A DNA stretch of 64,000 nt from the NCBI RefSeq assembly GCF_900100395.1, contig NZ_FNFB01000014.1, forward strand, positions 1 through 64,000, read 5' to 3'. Below the pieces are notes generated by a model that searched no databases, was not told the DNA's origin, and saw nothing but the letters and a program-made list of their open reading frames with translations. Position numbers and translations under genes: made by a program. The stretch comes from Nonomuraea maritima (GTDB taxonomy: Bacteria > Actinomycetota > Actinomycetes > Streptosporangiales > Streptosporangiaceae). Below, one piece after another: positions 54,425-63,157 of the stretch (positions are counted from its first letter, which is position 1; each line of letters starts with the position of its first letter).

Positions 54425-55269
54425 CGGGCGCGCTGTCGGCCGCCGACATCAGCAGCTACCTGGCCGCCACCGGCTGGAGTCGCCGGCCCGAGAGCTGGAG
54501 GGGCGCGGCCGTCTGGGACCACGGCGGCGGCCACGAGCTGCTCGTCCCCGAGAAGCCGGACCTTGTCGACGCGCCCCGGCGGATCAGGGAGCTGGTCGCC
54601 GTGCTGGCGCGGGTCGAGGAACGTTCCCGGGAGGAGATCGCCGCCGACATCGGCGCCCCCATGGCCGACGTCCACTGGTACCGCTCCCCCGTTGCCCCGC
54701 CGGGTGGGCGGGCCGGGCTGCTGGACGCGACCGCGGCGCTCGGCGGCGTCCAGACCGTCCTCGGCGCGGCGGCCCGCGCCGCCTTCGACAGGCCCCGGCC
54801 GGTGTTCGAAGGGGCCCCGCCCAGGGCCGTCCGCGAGCTGCTCGGCCGCGTGTGGATCGGTCCGAGCGATCTCCTCACCGTACGCGTCCCCGTGCACGAC
54901 GACGAGCTGGGGCGGCGCACCCTGATCCTGCTCCGGCGCGCGACGCTGCTGCTGCGCGAGGCCGTCGCCGAGATGGACGCGACCGGCGACATCGCCGTCT
55001 TCGACCGTCTGGTCGGCGAGGGCGTCTCGGCCGACCTGTGTGCGGCGCTGGCCCGGTTCGCCGGCTCCGACGCCGAGGCCCCCTTCGAGGTGGGCTTCCG
55101 CTGGGCGCGCGGGCTGCCCTCGGCCGTACCAGCCGGATCGGTCGTCTTCCCCGCCGGTACGGGGCTGCTGCTGCGTCGCGTCGCCCACCGGCTCCGCCGC
55201 CTGCACCAGACCGGACTCATCGGCGAGGAGCCGTCCCCCGGCTTCGACCCCGTCACCAAGGAGATCTGA
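54421..55269 (+). CDS. Unrecognised 282-aa protein of the HerA-type operon
   Basis: No named family. The N-terminal part SSYLAATGWSRRPESWRGAAVWDHGGGHELLVPEKPDLVDAPRRIRELVAVLARVEERSREEIAADI resembles, from memory, an uncharacterised actinobacterial family. The middle is helical (LGAAARAAFDRPRPVFEG), then comes a beta-rich segment and LVGEGVSADLCAALARFAG. No signal, helix or catalytic motif is visible. ATG 54421 and TGATG at the 3' end show tight coupling to both neighbours, so it likely works in one complex with them. Confidence 0.8.
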   Translation: MTGALSAADISSYLAATGWSRRPESWRGAAVWDHGGGHELLVPEKPDLVDAPRRIRELVAVLARVEERSREEIAADIGAPMADVHWYRSPVAPPGGRAGLLDATAALGGVQTVLGAAARAAFDRPRPVFEGAPPRAVRELLGRVWIGPSDLLTVRVPVHDDELGRRTLILLRRATLLLREAVAEMDATGDIAVFDRLVGEGVSADLCAALARFAGSDAEAPFEVGFRWARGLPSAVPAGSVVFPAGTGLLLRRVAHRLRRLHQTGLIGEEPSPGFDPVTKEI

Positions 55270-55898
55270 TGACCACCACCGCCCTCGGCACCCGGGAACG
55301 GGCCCTGCTGCTCGGGCTGATGACGCTCGGCGGGTCGGCGTCCAACACCGAGCTCAAGGACCGCATCGGCTACGCGCTGGACGGGCCGGCACGTAGGCGC
55401 GTGAACGGGCTCGGGCTCGTCACGAGCGACAGGCAGGGCAGGACGTACCACCACACCCTGACCGACGACGGCTGGGGCTGGTGCGTCGACGAGCTCGAAG
55501 GCGCCGCGCCCGCGCGCGGCGGATCGCTCGGCCGCACCCTCTACCAGGTCCTCGGGCTGCTGAAGAGCTACCTCGACGCGACGGACCTGAGCCTCGCCGA
55601 GTTCGTCATGAAGTCCCGTACGCCCTCCCATGACAACGACCTCGCCGGGACGATCCGGGAGGCGTACTGGCGGCTCGCCCGCGAGCCGCAGGACTGGGTG
55701 CTGCTGACCCGGCTGCGCCCGCACCTCGGCGGGGCCCCGCGCGAGGCCGTCGACGAGACGCTGCGCCAGATGGAACGGCTGCCGGACGTCCACCTGGTGC
55801 CGGAGGCCGACCAGAAGACCCTGACCGACGCCGACCGGGAGGCGGCCGTCGTGGTGAGCGGGGTCAGCAAGCACCTGCTGGCGATCGAGGCGCGATGA
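55269..55898 (+). CDS. Winged-helix-like protein of the HerA-type operon
   Basis: 209 aa. RERALLLGLMTLGGSASNTELKDRIGYALDGPARRRVNGLGLVTSDRQGRTYHHTLTDDGW (about 8-70) reads as a winged helix. The C-terminal half (IREAYWRLAREPQDWVLLTRLRPHL ... RLPDVHLVPEADQKTLTDADREAAVVVSGVSKHLLAIE) looks like a second small domain ending in a strand. It could recognise DNA for the ATPase or act as a regulator. It starts in TGATG and ends in ATGA with its neighbours. Confidence 0.8.
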   Translation: MTTTALGTRERALLLGLMTLGGSASNTELKDRIGYALDGPARRRVNGLGLVTSDRQGRTYHHTLTDDGWGWCVDELEGAAPARGGSLGRTLYQVLGLLKSYLDATDLSLAEFVMKSRTPSHDNDLAGTIREAYWRLAREPQDWVLLTRLRPHLGGAPREAVDETLRQMERLPDVHLVPEADQKTLTDADREAAVVVSGVSKHLLAIEAR

Positions 55899-58800
55899 AC
55901 GAGACCGAGGAGCGCGCGCTGCGCGCCGTCTCCAGGGTGCTCACCTGGGCGACGACCGCCGAACACGCCTGGAATCCGCCGCCCTTCCACGTCGACGCCA
56001 TGCACCCGCGGGCCGAACGGCTGATCGCCGAGGGCATCGAGGAGGCGGCCGCCGCGTCCCGTACGAGCCCGCTCGGGGTCGTGATCGAGGGAGAGGGCGG
56101 CGCCGGCAAGACCCACCTACTCGGGTGGGTCAGGGGCGCGATCGCCGAGGCGGGCGGCTACTTCTTCCTCGTGGACTTCAGTGCGGGCGACGACTTCTGG
56201 AAGCGGACGGCCGGCGCGATGGTCGAGGACCTCGGCCGTCCCGCGGGCGGGCCGGGAGCGCCGATCCAGGCGATGGTGGCGCTGCGCCGCCTGGCCGATC
56301 TCGCGGGCGTCCGCGAGCGGGTGAACGCCGCCGTCGACCTCGGCAAGGGCCTAGACCGCGACGACCTGGACGCGCTGGTGAACGGCCTGCTGGCCAGGGA
56401 CCGCGGGCTGCTGCGGTGCCGTGACACCATCAGGGCGCTCGCCCTCTACGCCGCCGCGACCGGCCCCGCACTCGACGTCGCCTTCGACCACCTGATGTCG
56501 ACCGAGGAGGCCGAGGAGGGCGACCGCCAGGCCTGCGGCATGAGCAAGGCGGTCAAGGCACCCCACGAGATCGCGGTCGAGCTGTCCACCGTGCTCGCCC
56601 TGACCGGTCCGAGCGTCATCGCCGTCGACCAGATCGACGCGATCCTGCAGCACTCCCGTACGTCCTCCGCCGAGCCGCGCGGGGACATGCTGGACGAGCT
56701 CGCGAGCGGCCTGATGGCACTGGTGCACGCGACCCGACGGACCCTCTGCCTCGTCGCCTGCCTGCCTTCTTCCTGGACGATGATCAGCAAACACGCCATC
56801 GGCACGGTGCGTGACCGGTTCCGCAAGTCGCTGATCCTCACCACGATCGCGACCCCTGACATCGCCCGTACGCTGGTCGAGCGGCGGTTCGCCGTGGCCT
56901 TTTCCGAGGCGGGCTGGGCCCCGCCGAGCCCGTGCTGGCCGATCGCCACCGCCGCGTTCGACACGGCGCCGGGCCGCACGCCACGCACATTGCTCCGGTC
57001 GATCAGCGCCCACGTCGAGACGTGCCTCGCCAAGGGCGAGGTCCGCCTGCTGCAACGGTTCGACCTGAGCGGGTCCCTCGCCCGCGTGGACAAGGAGGAA
57101 CGGCAGCCTGATGACGCGGACCTCGCCCGGCTCGACGCCCGTTTCACCGAACTGCTCGCGCAGGCCGAGGTGTCCGGCGCGTTCGACCCCGCGCACGAGG
57201 ACGAGCTCGCCCCCGCGCTGCTCGCCGCCGGGCTGCGAGCGTGGGTCAAGGAGCAGGGGGACGCGGGCCGGCTGTTCTCCGTCGACCCGCTGCCCGGCCG
57301 CAGGCCCGCCCTGCACGCCCGGCTGCGCCAGGCACTCGCCCCCGACTCCGAGGAGCAGCGGCACTGGACCTTCCGGGTGATCGGCGCGCGTCACCACGCC
57401 GCGGCGCTCAAGCGACTGGCCGACGGCATGGAGGCGTCGGGCCTCGGCCAGGACCGGCCCGACCGGTGCTTCGTCGTGCTGCGCAACCAGGACTGGTCCG
57501 ACGGGCCTGCGACCCGGGCGCGCATGGCGCAGCTCAAGGAGCACGGCGGGCAGTCACTCACGGTACGGGCCGGCGACCTGCGGGTCTTCGAGGCATTGCG
57601 GCTCATGATGGCCGAACGCGACCCGGAGTTCGACGCCTGGCTCCGCTCCCGGCGGCCCGCCGGCGGCACAGAACTCCTCACCTGCGTCCTCGGCCCGACG
57701 GTGTTGCACTCCACCGCACCGCCCGAGCGGGCCCCGCAAAAGGCACGCACCCCCGCACCACCGCACGCGGACGCACCCGCCGCACAACCACAGGCCCGCC
57801 AGGGCCGATCCCCCGCTCCGCGGGGGATGTCCGCGGACGCGCCCCGGCTGACGCACCCGGGCGGCACGGACGTCCCCCGAGCGGCAGCCTCGGATCGCAC
57901 GGACTTCCCCCGAGCGGCAGCCTCGGACCGCACGGACCTCCCCCGAGCGGCAGCCTCGGACCGCACGGACCTCCCCCGAGCGGCGGACCCCGGCGGCGCG
58001 GACCTCTCGCGAACGGCGACTCCCAGCCGCACGGACCTCTCCCGAGGGACGTCCTCCGGGGGTGGGGATGCCACGGTCAGTGTGGGGCGGCGGCTGGACA
58101 CCGGGGCGGACGTGGAGCTGAAGTTGAGCACCCTGACCCGCCACACCGCCGTCTTCGCCGGCTCCGGGTCGGGCAAGACCGTGTTCCTGCGCCGGCTCGT
58201 CGAGGAGTGCGCGCTGCACGGCGTCTCGTCCATCGTGCTCGACTCCAACAACGACCTCGCCCGCCTGGGCGACCCCTGGCCCGTACCGCCCGCCGCGTGG
58301 GGCGAGGGCGACGCCGTCAGGGCGGCCCGCTACTTCGCCGAGACCGATGTCGTGATCTGGACGCCGGGACGCTCCCGCGGACGCCCGCTGAGCTTCCAGC
58401 CGCTGCCGGACTTCGCGGCCGTCCGCGACGACCCCGACGAGCTGCAGTCGGCCATCGGCCTGGCCCTCGAGGCCCTCGCGCCGAGAGCCGCCGTGAGCGG
58501 GGCGACCGCGAAGGCGCGCAAGGGCAAGGCGGTGCTCCGCGAGGCGCTGGAACACTTCGCCCGCGCGGGCGGACGCGGCTTCCCTGCGTTCCTCGCCATG
58601 CTGGGCGCGCTGCCGTTCGAGGCGAGCCAGATCGACCGGGCGGACGTGATCGCCGCCGAGCTGGGTCAGCTCCTGAGGGCCGCGACGATCACCGACCCGC
58701 TGTTCGCGGGCGACGGCGAGCCGGTGGACCCGGCCCAGCTCCTCACCCCGGCGCCGGGCAGGCGGGCCCGCGTCTCGGTCATCAGCTTCGCCGGCCTCGA

Positions 58801-59290
58801 CCCCGACGCGCGGCCGGGCTTCGTCAACCAGCTGCAGATGGCGCTGTTCTCCTGGATCAAGCGGCACCCGGCGCGCGACCGTCCCCTCAAGGGCCTGTAC
58901 GTCATGGACGAGGCGCAGACGCTCGTCTCGGCGGCGTCCAGGACGGAAGCGCTGGCCAGCACGCTGACCCTCGCCTCCCAGGCCCGCAAGTACGGCCTCG
59001 GCCTGGTCTTCGCCACCCAGGCGCCCCGCGGTCTGCACAACCAGATCGCGGGCAACGCCACCACCCAGTTCGTGGGAAGGCTGAACAGCCCGACGCAGAT
59101 CACCGTCGTCCAGGAGCTGGCCCGCGCCCGCGGCGGCCGCGCGGAGCGGGTCGGACGGCTCGAGGCCGGGCAGTTCTACGCGGCGAGCGACGGCGTCCCC
59201 GAGGTGCTGCTGCGCACCCCGCAGTGCCTGAGCCACCACCCCGCCGACCCGCTCACCGAGGAGGAGATCATCCAGCGGGCGTCGCGCTGA
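55895..59290 (+). CDS. Double P-loop ATPase with HerA/VirD4-like C-terminal module
   Basis: 1131 aa. N-terminal STAND/AAA-like ATPase: Walker A GEGGAGKT (about 66-73), Walker B VIAVDQID (about 241-248). A middle domain (about 480-620) is followed by a Pro/Ala/Arg linker with 11-residue repeats PRAAASDRTDL (about 660-715). A second ATPase follows: GSGSGKT (about 756-762), LYVMDEAQT (about 1003-1011), then VFATQAPRGLHNQIAGNATTQFVGRLNS as in HerA/VirD4 pumps. Such modules form hexameric DNA motors. ATG 55895 overlaps the upstream stop, and the 3' end overlaps the convergent lyase gene by 23 bases. Confidence 0.9.
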   Translation: MNETEERALRAVSRVLTWATTAEHAWNPPPFHVDAMHPRAERLIAEGIEEAAAASRTSPLGVVIEGEGGAGKTHLLGWVRGAIAEAGGYFFLVDFSAGDDFWKRTAGAMVEDLGRPAGGPGAPIQAMVALRRLADLAGVRERVNAAVDLGKGLDRDDLDALVNGLLARDRGLLRCRDTIRALALYAAATGPALDVAFDHLMSTEEAEEGDRQACGMSKAVKAPHEIAVELSTVLALTGPSVIAVDQIDAILQHSRTSSAEPRGDMLDELASGLMALVHATRRTLCLVACLPSSWTMISKHAIGTVRDRFRKSLILTTIATPDIARTLVERRFAVAFSEAGWAPPSPCWPIATAAFDTAPGRTPRTLLRSISAHVETCLAKGEVRLLQRFDLSGSLARVDKEERQPDDADLARLDARFTELLAQAEVSGAFDPAHEDELAPALLAAGLRAWVKEQGDAGRLFSVDPLPGRRPALHARLRQALAPDSEEQRHWTFRVIGARHHAAALKRLADGMEASGLGQDRPDRCFVVLRNQDWSDGPATRARMAQLKEHGGQSLTVRAGDLRVFEALRLMMAERDPEFDAWLRSRRPAGGTELLTCVLGPTVLHSTAPPERAPQKARTPAPPHADAPAAQPQARQGRSPAPRGMSADAPRLTHPGGTDVPRAAASDRTDFPRAAASDRTDLPRAAASDRTDLPRAADPGGADLSRTATPSRTDLSRGTSSGGGDATVSVGRRLDTGADVELKLSTLTRHTAVFAGSGSGKTVFLRRLVEECALHGVSSIVLDSNNDLARLGDPWPVPPAAWGEGDAVRAARYFAETDVVIWTPGRSRGRPLSFQPLPDFAAVRDDPDELQSAIGLALEALAPRAAVSGATAKARKGKAVLREALEHFARAGGRGFPAFLAMLGALPFEASQIDRADVIAAELGQLLRAATITDPLFAGDGEPVDPAQLLTPAPGRRARVSVISFAGLDPDARPGFVNQLQMALFSWIKRHPARDRPLKGLYVMDEAQTLVSAASRTEALASTLTLASQARKYGLGLVFATQAPRGLHNQIAGNATTQFVGRLNSPTQITVVQELARARGGRAERVGRLEAGQFYAASDGVPEVLLRTPQCLSHHPADPLTEEEIIQRASR
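57874..58038 (+). repeat. Five in-frame 33-bp tandem repeats
   Basis: Units start at 57874, 57907, 57940, 57973 and 58006. Units 1-3 are nearly identical (CCCCCGAGCGGCAGCCTCGG followed by a shared 13-base end) and units 4-5 are degenerate. Each encodes 11 residues of the linker between the two ATPase modules, so copy number can change without a frameshift. Confidence 0.88.
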
Positions 59291-61790
59291 AGGTGGCCGT
59301 GAACGTGTGGCCGTGGGCGTGGTGGGTGGTGACGCGGAGCTCGGTGCCGCCAGGGACGCGGCGTACGCGTACCCCGTCATCGGCCGCGTCCACCCGGAGA
59401 GGGGCGCCGCGCAACACCACGGTGACGTGGTCGCGGTCCATCGTCGGGTCGGACACCGCCACCTCCGTCCGCCGTCCCGTCGTCCGCACCACGACCGAGG
59501 CAGGGCCGTCGATCTCGACGGGTCCGGCGTGGTGCCGTCCGGCCGCGAAGACGTTCGCGGCGACGATGCCGAGCCCGGCGTGCCTGATCGCCTGGACGCG
59601 CCCGTCGTTCGCGAGCACCGTCAGCGGGCCGTCCGCGTAGCGGCGCAGCTGCTCCTCGGTGGCGTTCGGCACCAGCGCGTACGCCACCGACTCGCGTTTC
59701 CCGCCCGCCGGGTGGGTGATCGCGGCGGTGAAGACGTTCTTGGTCACCGGGGTGTCGGGGTTGGACGCGCGGACGACCCTGCGGCTGCGCGTCACCTCCT
59801 CCACGCCCGCCTCGACCGGCTGCCGGGTGAGGAAGGCGTATCCGATCGAGGTGCGGCGGGTCGTGTTCGCGTAGCGCAGCCAGCGCGGCGGCGCGGTGTC
59901 GCCAGGACGCCATGGCCCGCCGTCCCAGCGCGCGCCCGCGACGGCGACCTCGTCGGCAGGGGCGGCGATGCGGCTGTCGACCGTGGTGGTCGCCGCCCGT
60001 CCGCCCTGTCCGGAGATGTCGGCGGCCAGCACGACGATCTCGTCGTCCAGCATGAACCACGACTTGGTCACCCGGGCGTTCCGGTAGACGACGAAGTCGT
60101 CGGGCAGGATGCCCTCCTGCTTGGCGGCGTAGGCGGCGTCGTCCGACTGGACCATCCCGGCCACGCCGTACGCGCCGAGCGTCGCGCCGCCGGAGAAGGC
60201 GTTGCGCGCGAGCGGGAAGTACACGTAGGCGTTCTGCGACTCCGACGACGAGGTGAAGCCGAGCGGGTGGCCGGGGTTCTCGTACCACTGACGGCCGTAC
60301 AGCTCGGGCACCGTGCGCCGCTCCTCCACCGGCGCGGTGACCCCGGCCAGCCGGTACGGCGAGACGGTCGTGTAGTAGTCGACGCCGAAGACCTCCCGCT
60401 GGTCCTCCCCCGACAGGTAGAGGTAGTGGGCCCCGTCGCCCTGGAACCACGGCATGAGGTTCTCGCCGCTCATGTACTCGTACTTGCTGATGCGATCAGA
60501 GCTGCGGGCCAGGGCGAAGGCGTAACCGGGACGCCGGTGCACGTTCCGGTCCATGGCGTTGTACGCCACCGACCGCCGGGCAGGGTTCAGGTCGGCGGCC
60601 GGGATGGTCGCGTCGTCCCGGATCGCCTGGTAGCGGGCGATGCTGCCGGGCGAGACGAACGCGGTCGTGTCGGCGGCCGGCAGGAACTTGGCGTACTTGC
60701 GCAGCGCCGTCCCCTCGTCGCCGCCGACGTGGTCGGCGAGGTCGGCGACGGCCTCCACGACCACGCCGACGTCGGTGTAGCCGGTGGTGGTGCGCGAGAC
60801 CGCCCGTCCCTTGACGATCTCCATCATCCAGCCCTCGAAGATGAGCGGGGCGAACCCGTCCGAGATCCACCGGTACACCACCCCGGCCAGCTCGGACGTG
60901 CCCGCGCCGGTCGCGCCGTCGAGCATCTTGAGCGTCTGGACGACGCGCGTCAGCAGGGCCCGCCCGTACGAGCCGGTGTAGGCCACCGAGTGGTGCTGGA
61001 TGAACGAGCCGTCGGGGTAGTAGCCGTCGGCGACGCCGTGCCGCAGGTGGTACGGGTCGATGGTGGCGAAGACGGTCGCCTGGTCTGCGACGGCCTTGCC
61101 GATGCGGGCGTCATCGCCGGTGAGCGCGCCCTGGAGGATGCGGTTGCCGGTGATGTCGGCCAGGTTGGCCCCCGTGTGGAAGCGCGAGTCGAGGTCGACG
61201 TCGCCGTTCTCGCCGTTGCGCAGGTAGGCGTCCATCGAGGCGACGTACGTCGCGGTCAGGCCGGGGCGCTCGTCGCGCAGCGGTTCGGCGAGCAGCGCCA
61301 GTGTCCTGGTGACGTGCGTGGGGATGCCGATCTCCCAGCTGTGCCAGTTGCCGTAGTAGCCCGCCGACTGGTCGCCGAAGTAGCGCTCGTGCAGCCACTC
61401 GAGGCCGTCGATCACCTTTCCTCGGGCGTCAGCGTCGCCTTCGAGCTCGCTGCCGGGGGCTCGGGTGGCGAGCGCGATCTCGTACAGGTACTGGTACGAC
61501 AGCCGCAGGTTGGCGTCGTCCGTGCCGAGCCGTACGCCGGCGAACAGTTCCTCCGTGCCCGCCCCCTCCCGCGCCGCGAGCCGCTGCCTGGCGGTACGGA
61601 CGATCGCCGCCAGCTTCCCCGCCACCTCAGGACGGGCGTTGACCTCGGGCGTACCGGCGAACACGGACACGGCGTTGGCGATCAGCCGCGCGTGGTCGTT
61701 CGCCGCGGCGGCGCGGGCGGGCGGCAGCACGGCGAGCAGGCCGGCGGCGGGAACCAGGGAGAGGACATGACGGCGCGAAAGGGACGGCAC
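59268..61790 (-). CDS. Polysaccharide lyase family 8 (hyaluronate/chondroitin/xanthan lyase type)
   Basis: 840-aa secreted lyase. A twin-arginine signal (SRRHVLSLVPAAGLLAVLPPARAAA) leads to an alpha/alpha barrel with YGNWHSWEIGIPTHVTRTL, NRILQGALTGDD and DGSFIQHHSVAYTGSYG, which carries the catalytic His and Tyr. SKYEYMSGENLMPWFQGDG and C-terminal beta-sandwich domains follow. It would cleave uronic-acid polysaccharides by elimination. GTG 61790 has GGAGG 5 bases upstream; GTG 61829 is a longer option. Its 3' end overlaps the ATPase gene by 23 bases. Confidence 0.92.
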   Translation of the reverse strand: MPSLSRRHVLSLVPAAGLLAVLPPARAAAANDHARLIANAVSVFAGTPEVNARPEVAGKLAAIVRTARQRLAAREGAGTEELFAGVRLGTDDANLRLSYQYLYEIALATRAPGSELEGDADARGKVIDGLEWLHERYFGDQSAGYYGNWHSWEIGIPTHVTRTLALLAEPLRDERPGLTATYVASMDAYLRNGENGDVDLDSRFHTGANLADITGNRILQGALTGDDARIGKAVADQATVFATIDPYHLRHGVADGYYPDGSFIQHHSVAYTGSYGRALLTRVVQTLKMLDGATGAGTSELAGVVYRWISDGFAPLIFEGWMMEIVKGRAVSRTTTGYTDVGVVVEAVADLADHVGGDEGTALRKYAKFLPAADTTAFVSPGSIARYQAIRDDATIPAADLNPARRSVAYNAMDRNVHRRPGYAFALARSSDRISKYEYMSGENLMPWFQGDGAHYLYLSGEDQREVFGVDYYTTVSPYRLAGVTAPVEERRTVPELYGRQWYENPGHPLGFTSSSESQNAYVYFPLARNAFSGGATLGAYGVAGMVQSDDAAYAAKQEGILPDDFVVYRNARVTKSWFMLDDEIVVLAADISGQGGRAATTTVDSRIAAPADEVAVAGARWDGGPWRPGDTAPPRWLRYANTTRRTSIGYAFLTRQPVEAGVEEVTRSRRVVRASNPDTPVTKNVFTAAITHPAGGKRESVAYALVPNATEEQLRRYADGPLTVLANDGRVQAIRHAGLGIVAANVFAAGRHHAGPVEIDGPASVVVRTTGRRTEVAVSDPTMDRDHVTVVLRGAPLRVDAADDGVRVRRVPGGTELRVTTHHAHGHTFTATFSATPAG

Positions 61791-61915
61791 TGCGGCCTCC
61801 AGGCCGGTGGGGGGTATGCCTACATTCACCTACATATCCACTTCTGGTCACTCCAGAAACGCCGACCGCTTCCGCCCTCCGGACGCTCTTCCCGGTCCGC
61901 CGCTCCGCGACACGG

Positions 61916-63040
61916 TCACCGGCCCGCGTCCACCGGATGGGCGTCGACCGCCGGGAAGGAGCCGTCCCCGAACAGGATCCGCGCCGCCACGGCCCGCCCG
62001 GCGCGGCTGCGCAGCACCTGCACCGCCGCCTCCGCCGCGAGCGGCGACCGGATACCGGCGAACGCCCGGCGCAGCGCCAGCCGCCCACGGAACCGCCGCC
62101 GCAGCGCCTCCCCGTCGTACCGGCGCAGGACCCGCTGATCGCCGGTACGCAGGTACGCGACGGTGACCGCCGCGGCCAGCTCCGACAGGCGCAGGCAGGG
62201 GTCCAGCCCACCGGCCGTCAGCGGCGACACCGCCCCCGCCGCGTCGCCGACGAGCAGCCCCGCCGGGCACGCCAGCCGCCGCAGCACCCCGCCGACCGGG
62301 ATCGGCCCCCCGCGCCGCTCGACCGGCCCGATCGGCGCCGCGCGCCCCGGCGCGTCCGCGGCGAAGGCGTCCAGCAGATGACGGACGCCCGCGCGCATCG
62401 CCTCCGGGTACCCGGCGACGCCGACGTGCGCGTGCCTGCCGTCGTCGATGACCCACCCCAGGTACCCGGGCGCCACCCGAGGGTCGAGCACGCAGTGGAA
62501 CGCCGGAGCGGCCGTACCTTGCGCGACGGGATGGACCAGTTCGGCGCCGACGAGGAACCGCCGGTTGACGTCGAGCCCGAGATCGCGGGCCACCCGGGAC
62601 CTGGCGCCGTCCGCGCCGACGACGAACCGCGCCCGCACCGCCTCCGCGCCCTCCAGCCGTACGAGCCCCCTGGACGCGCCGACGTACCGGACGCCCAGCA
62701 GCACGCGCGCCCCCGCCGACTCCGCCGCGCGGCGCTCGTGCTCGTACACGGCCGCCATCTCGGCCACGCGGTACTCGTCGCGGTCGCTGGTGAGCCGCAC
62801 GGGCGCCCGCCGCGACGGCGGATACAGCAGCACGTCCCGCACCCCCGGCCCGAGCAGGTGTTCCGGCAGGTCGAAGTCGTCGAGCGTGCGACGGACGAAG
62901 ATCCCGGTCGTACGGATGCCCGCCGCCAGCACCCTGCGGCGGTCGACCACCAGCACGTCGAGGTCCTGCTGGGCGAGCAGCCGCGCCGTCCGCAACCCGG
63001 CCAGGCCCGCACCCACGACCAGCACATCCACTTTCTGCAT
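61916..63040 (-). CDS. FAD-dependent oxidoreductase, geranylgeranyl-reductase-like
   Basis: 374 aa. KVDVLVVGAGLAGLRTARLLAQQDLDVLVVDRR is the Rossmann FAD site, FVVGADGARSRVARDLGL the DG motif and GLLVGDAAGAVSPLTAGGLDPCLRLSELAA the GD motif. This matches p-hydroxybenzoate-hydroxylase-fold enzymes, best the geranylgeranyl reductase group acting on isoprenoid chains. ATG 63040. A minus-strand TATAAG about 20 bases upstream may be the -10. Function is by family only. Confidence 0.85.
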   Translation of the reverse strand: MQKVDVLVVGAGLAGLRTARLLAQQDLDVLVVDRRRVLAAGIRTTGIFVRRTLDDFDLPEHLLGPGVRDVLLYPPSRRAPVRLTSDRDEYRVAEMAAVYEHERRAAESAGARVLLGVRYVGASRGLVRLEGAEAVRARFVVGADGARSRVARDLGLDVNRRFLVGAELVHPVAQGTAAPAFHCVLDPRVAPGYLGWVIDDGRHAHVGVAGYPEAMRAGVRHLLDAFAADAPGRAAPIGPVERRGGPIPVGGVLRRLACPAGLLVGDAAGAVSPLTAGGLDPCLRLSELAAAVTVAYLRTGDQRVLRRYDGEALRRRFRGRLALRRAFAGIRSPLAAEAAVQVLRSRAGRAVAARILFGDGSFPAVDAHPVDAGR

Positions 63041-63157
63041 ACTTCGCGACGCTAAGCCCGCCTTATAGGCCACAGTCCCGTTTGCACCGAACCCACCAGA
63101 CATCTCCACACGCCCTGCACCTTGTCCCCGTTCCGGGCTTCTGGCACGTTGGTCGCT

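Noticed and set aside
57874..58038. Possible CRISPR-like repeat
   Set aside because: In-frame protein repeats of 33 bp with no unique spacers.
53861..59290. Assignment of the operon to BREX, Wadjet or DISARM
   Set aside because: No PglZ, methyltransferase, SMC, DUF3375 or other hallmark of those systems is present.
59307..62138. 943-codon plus-strand frame
   Set aside because: Antisense to the PL8 lyase and FAD enzyme, both of which have intact motifs.
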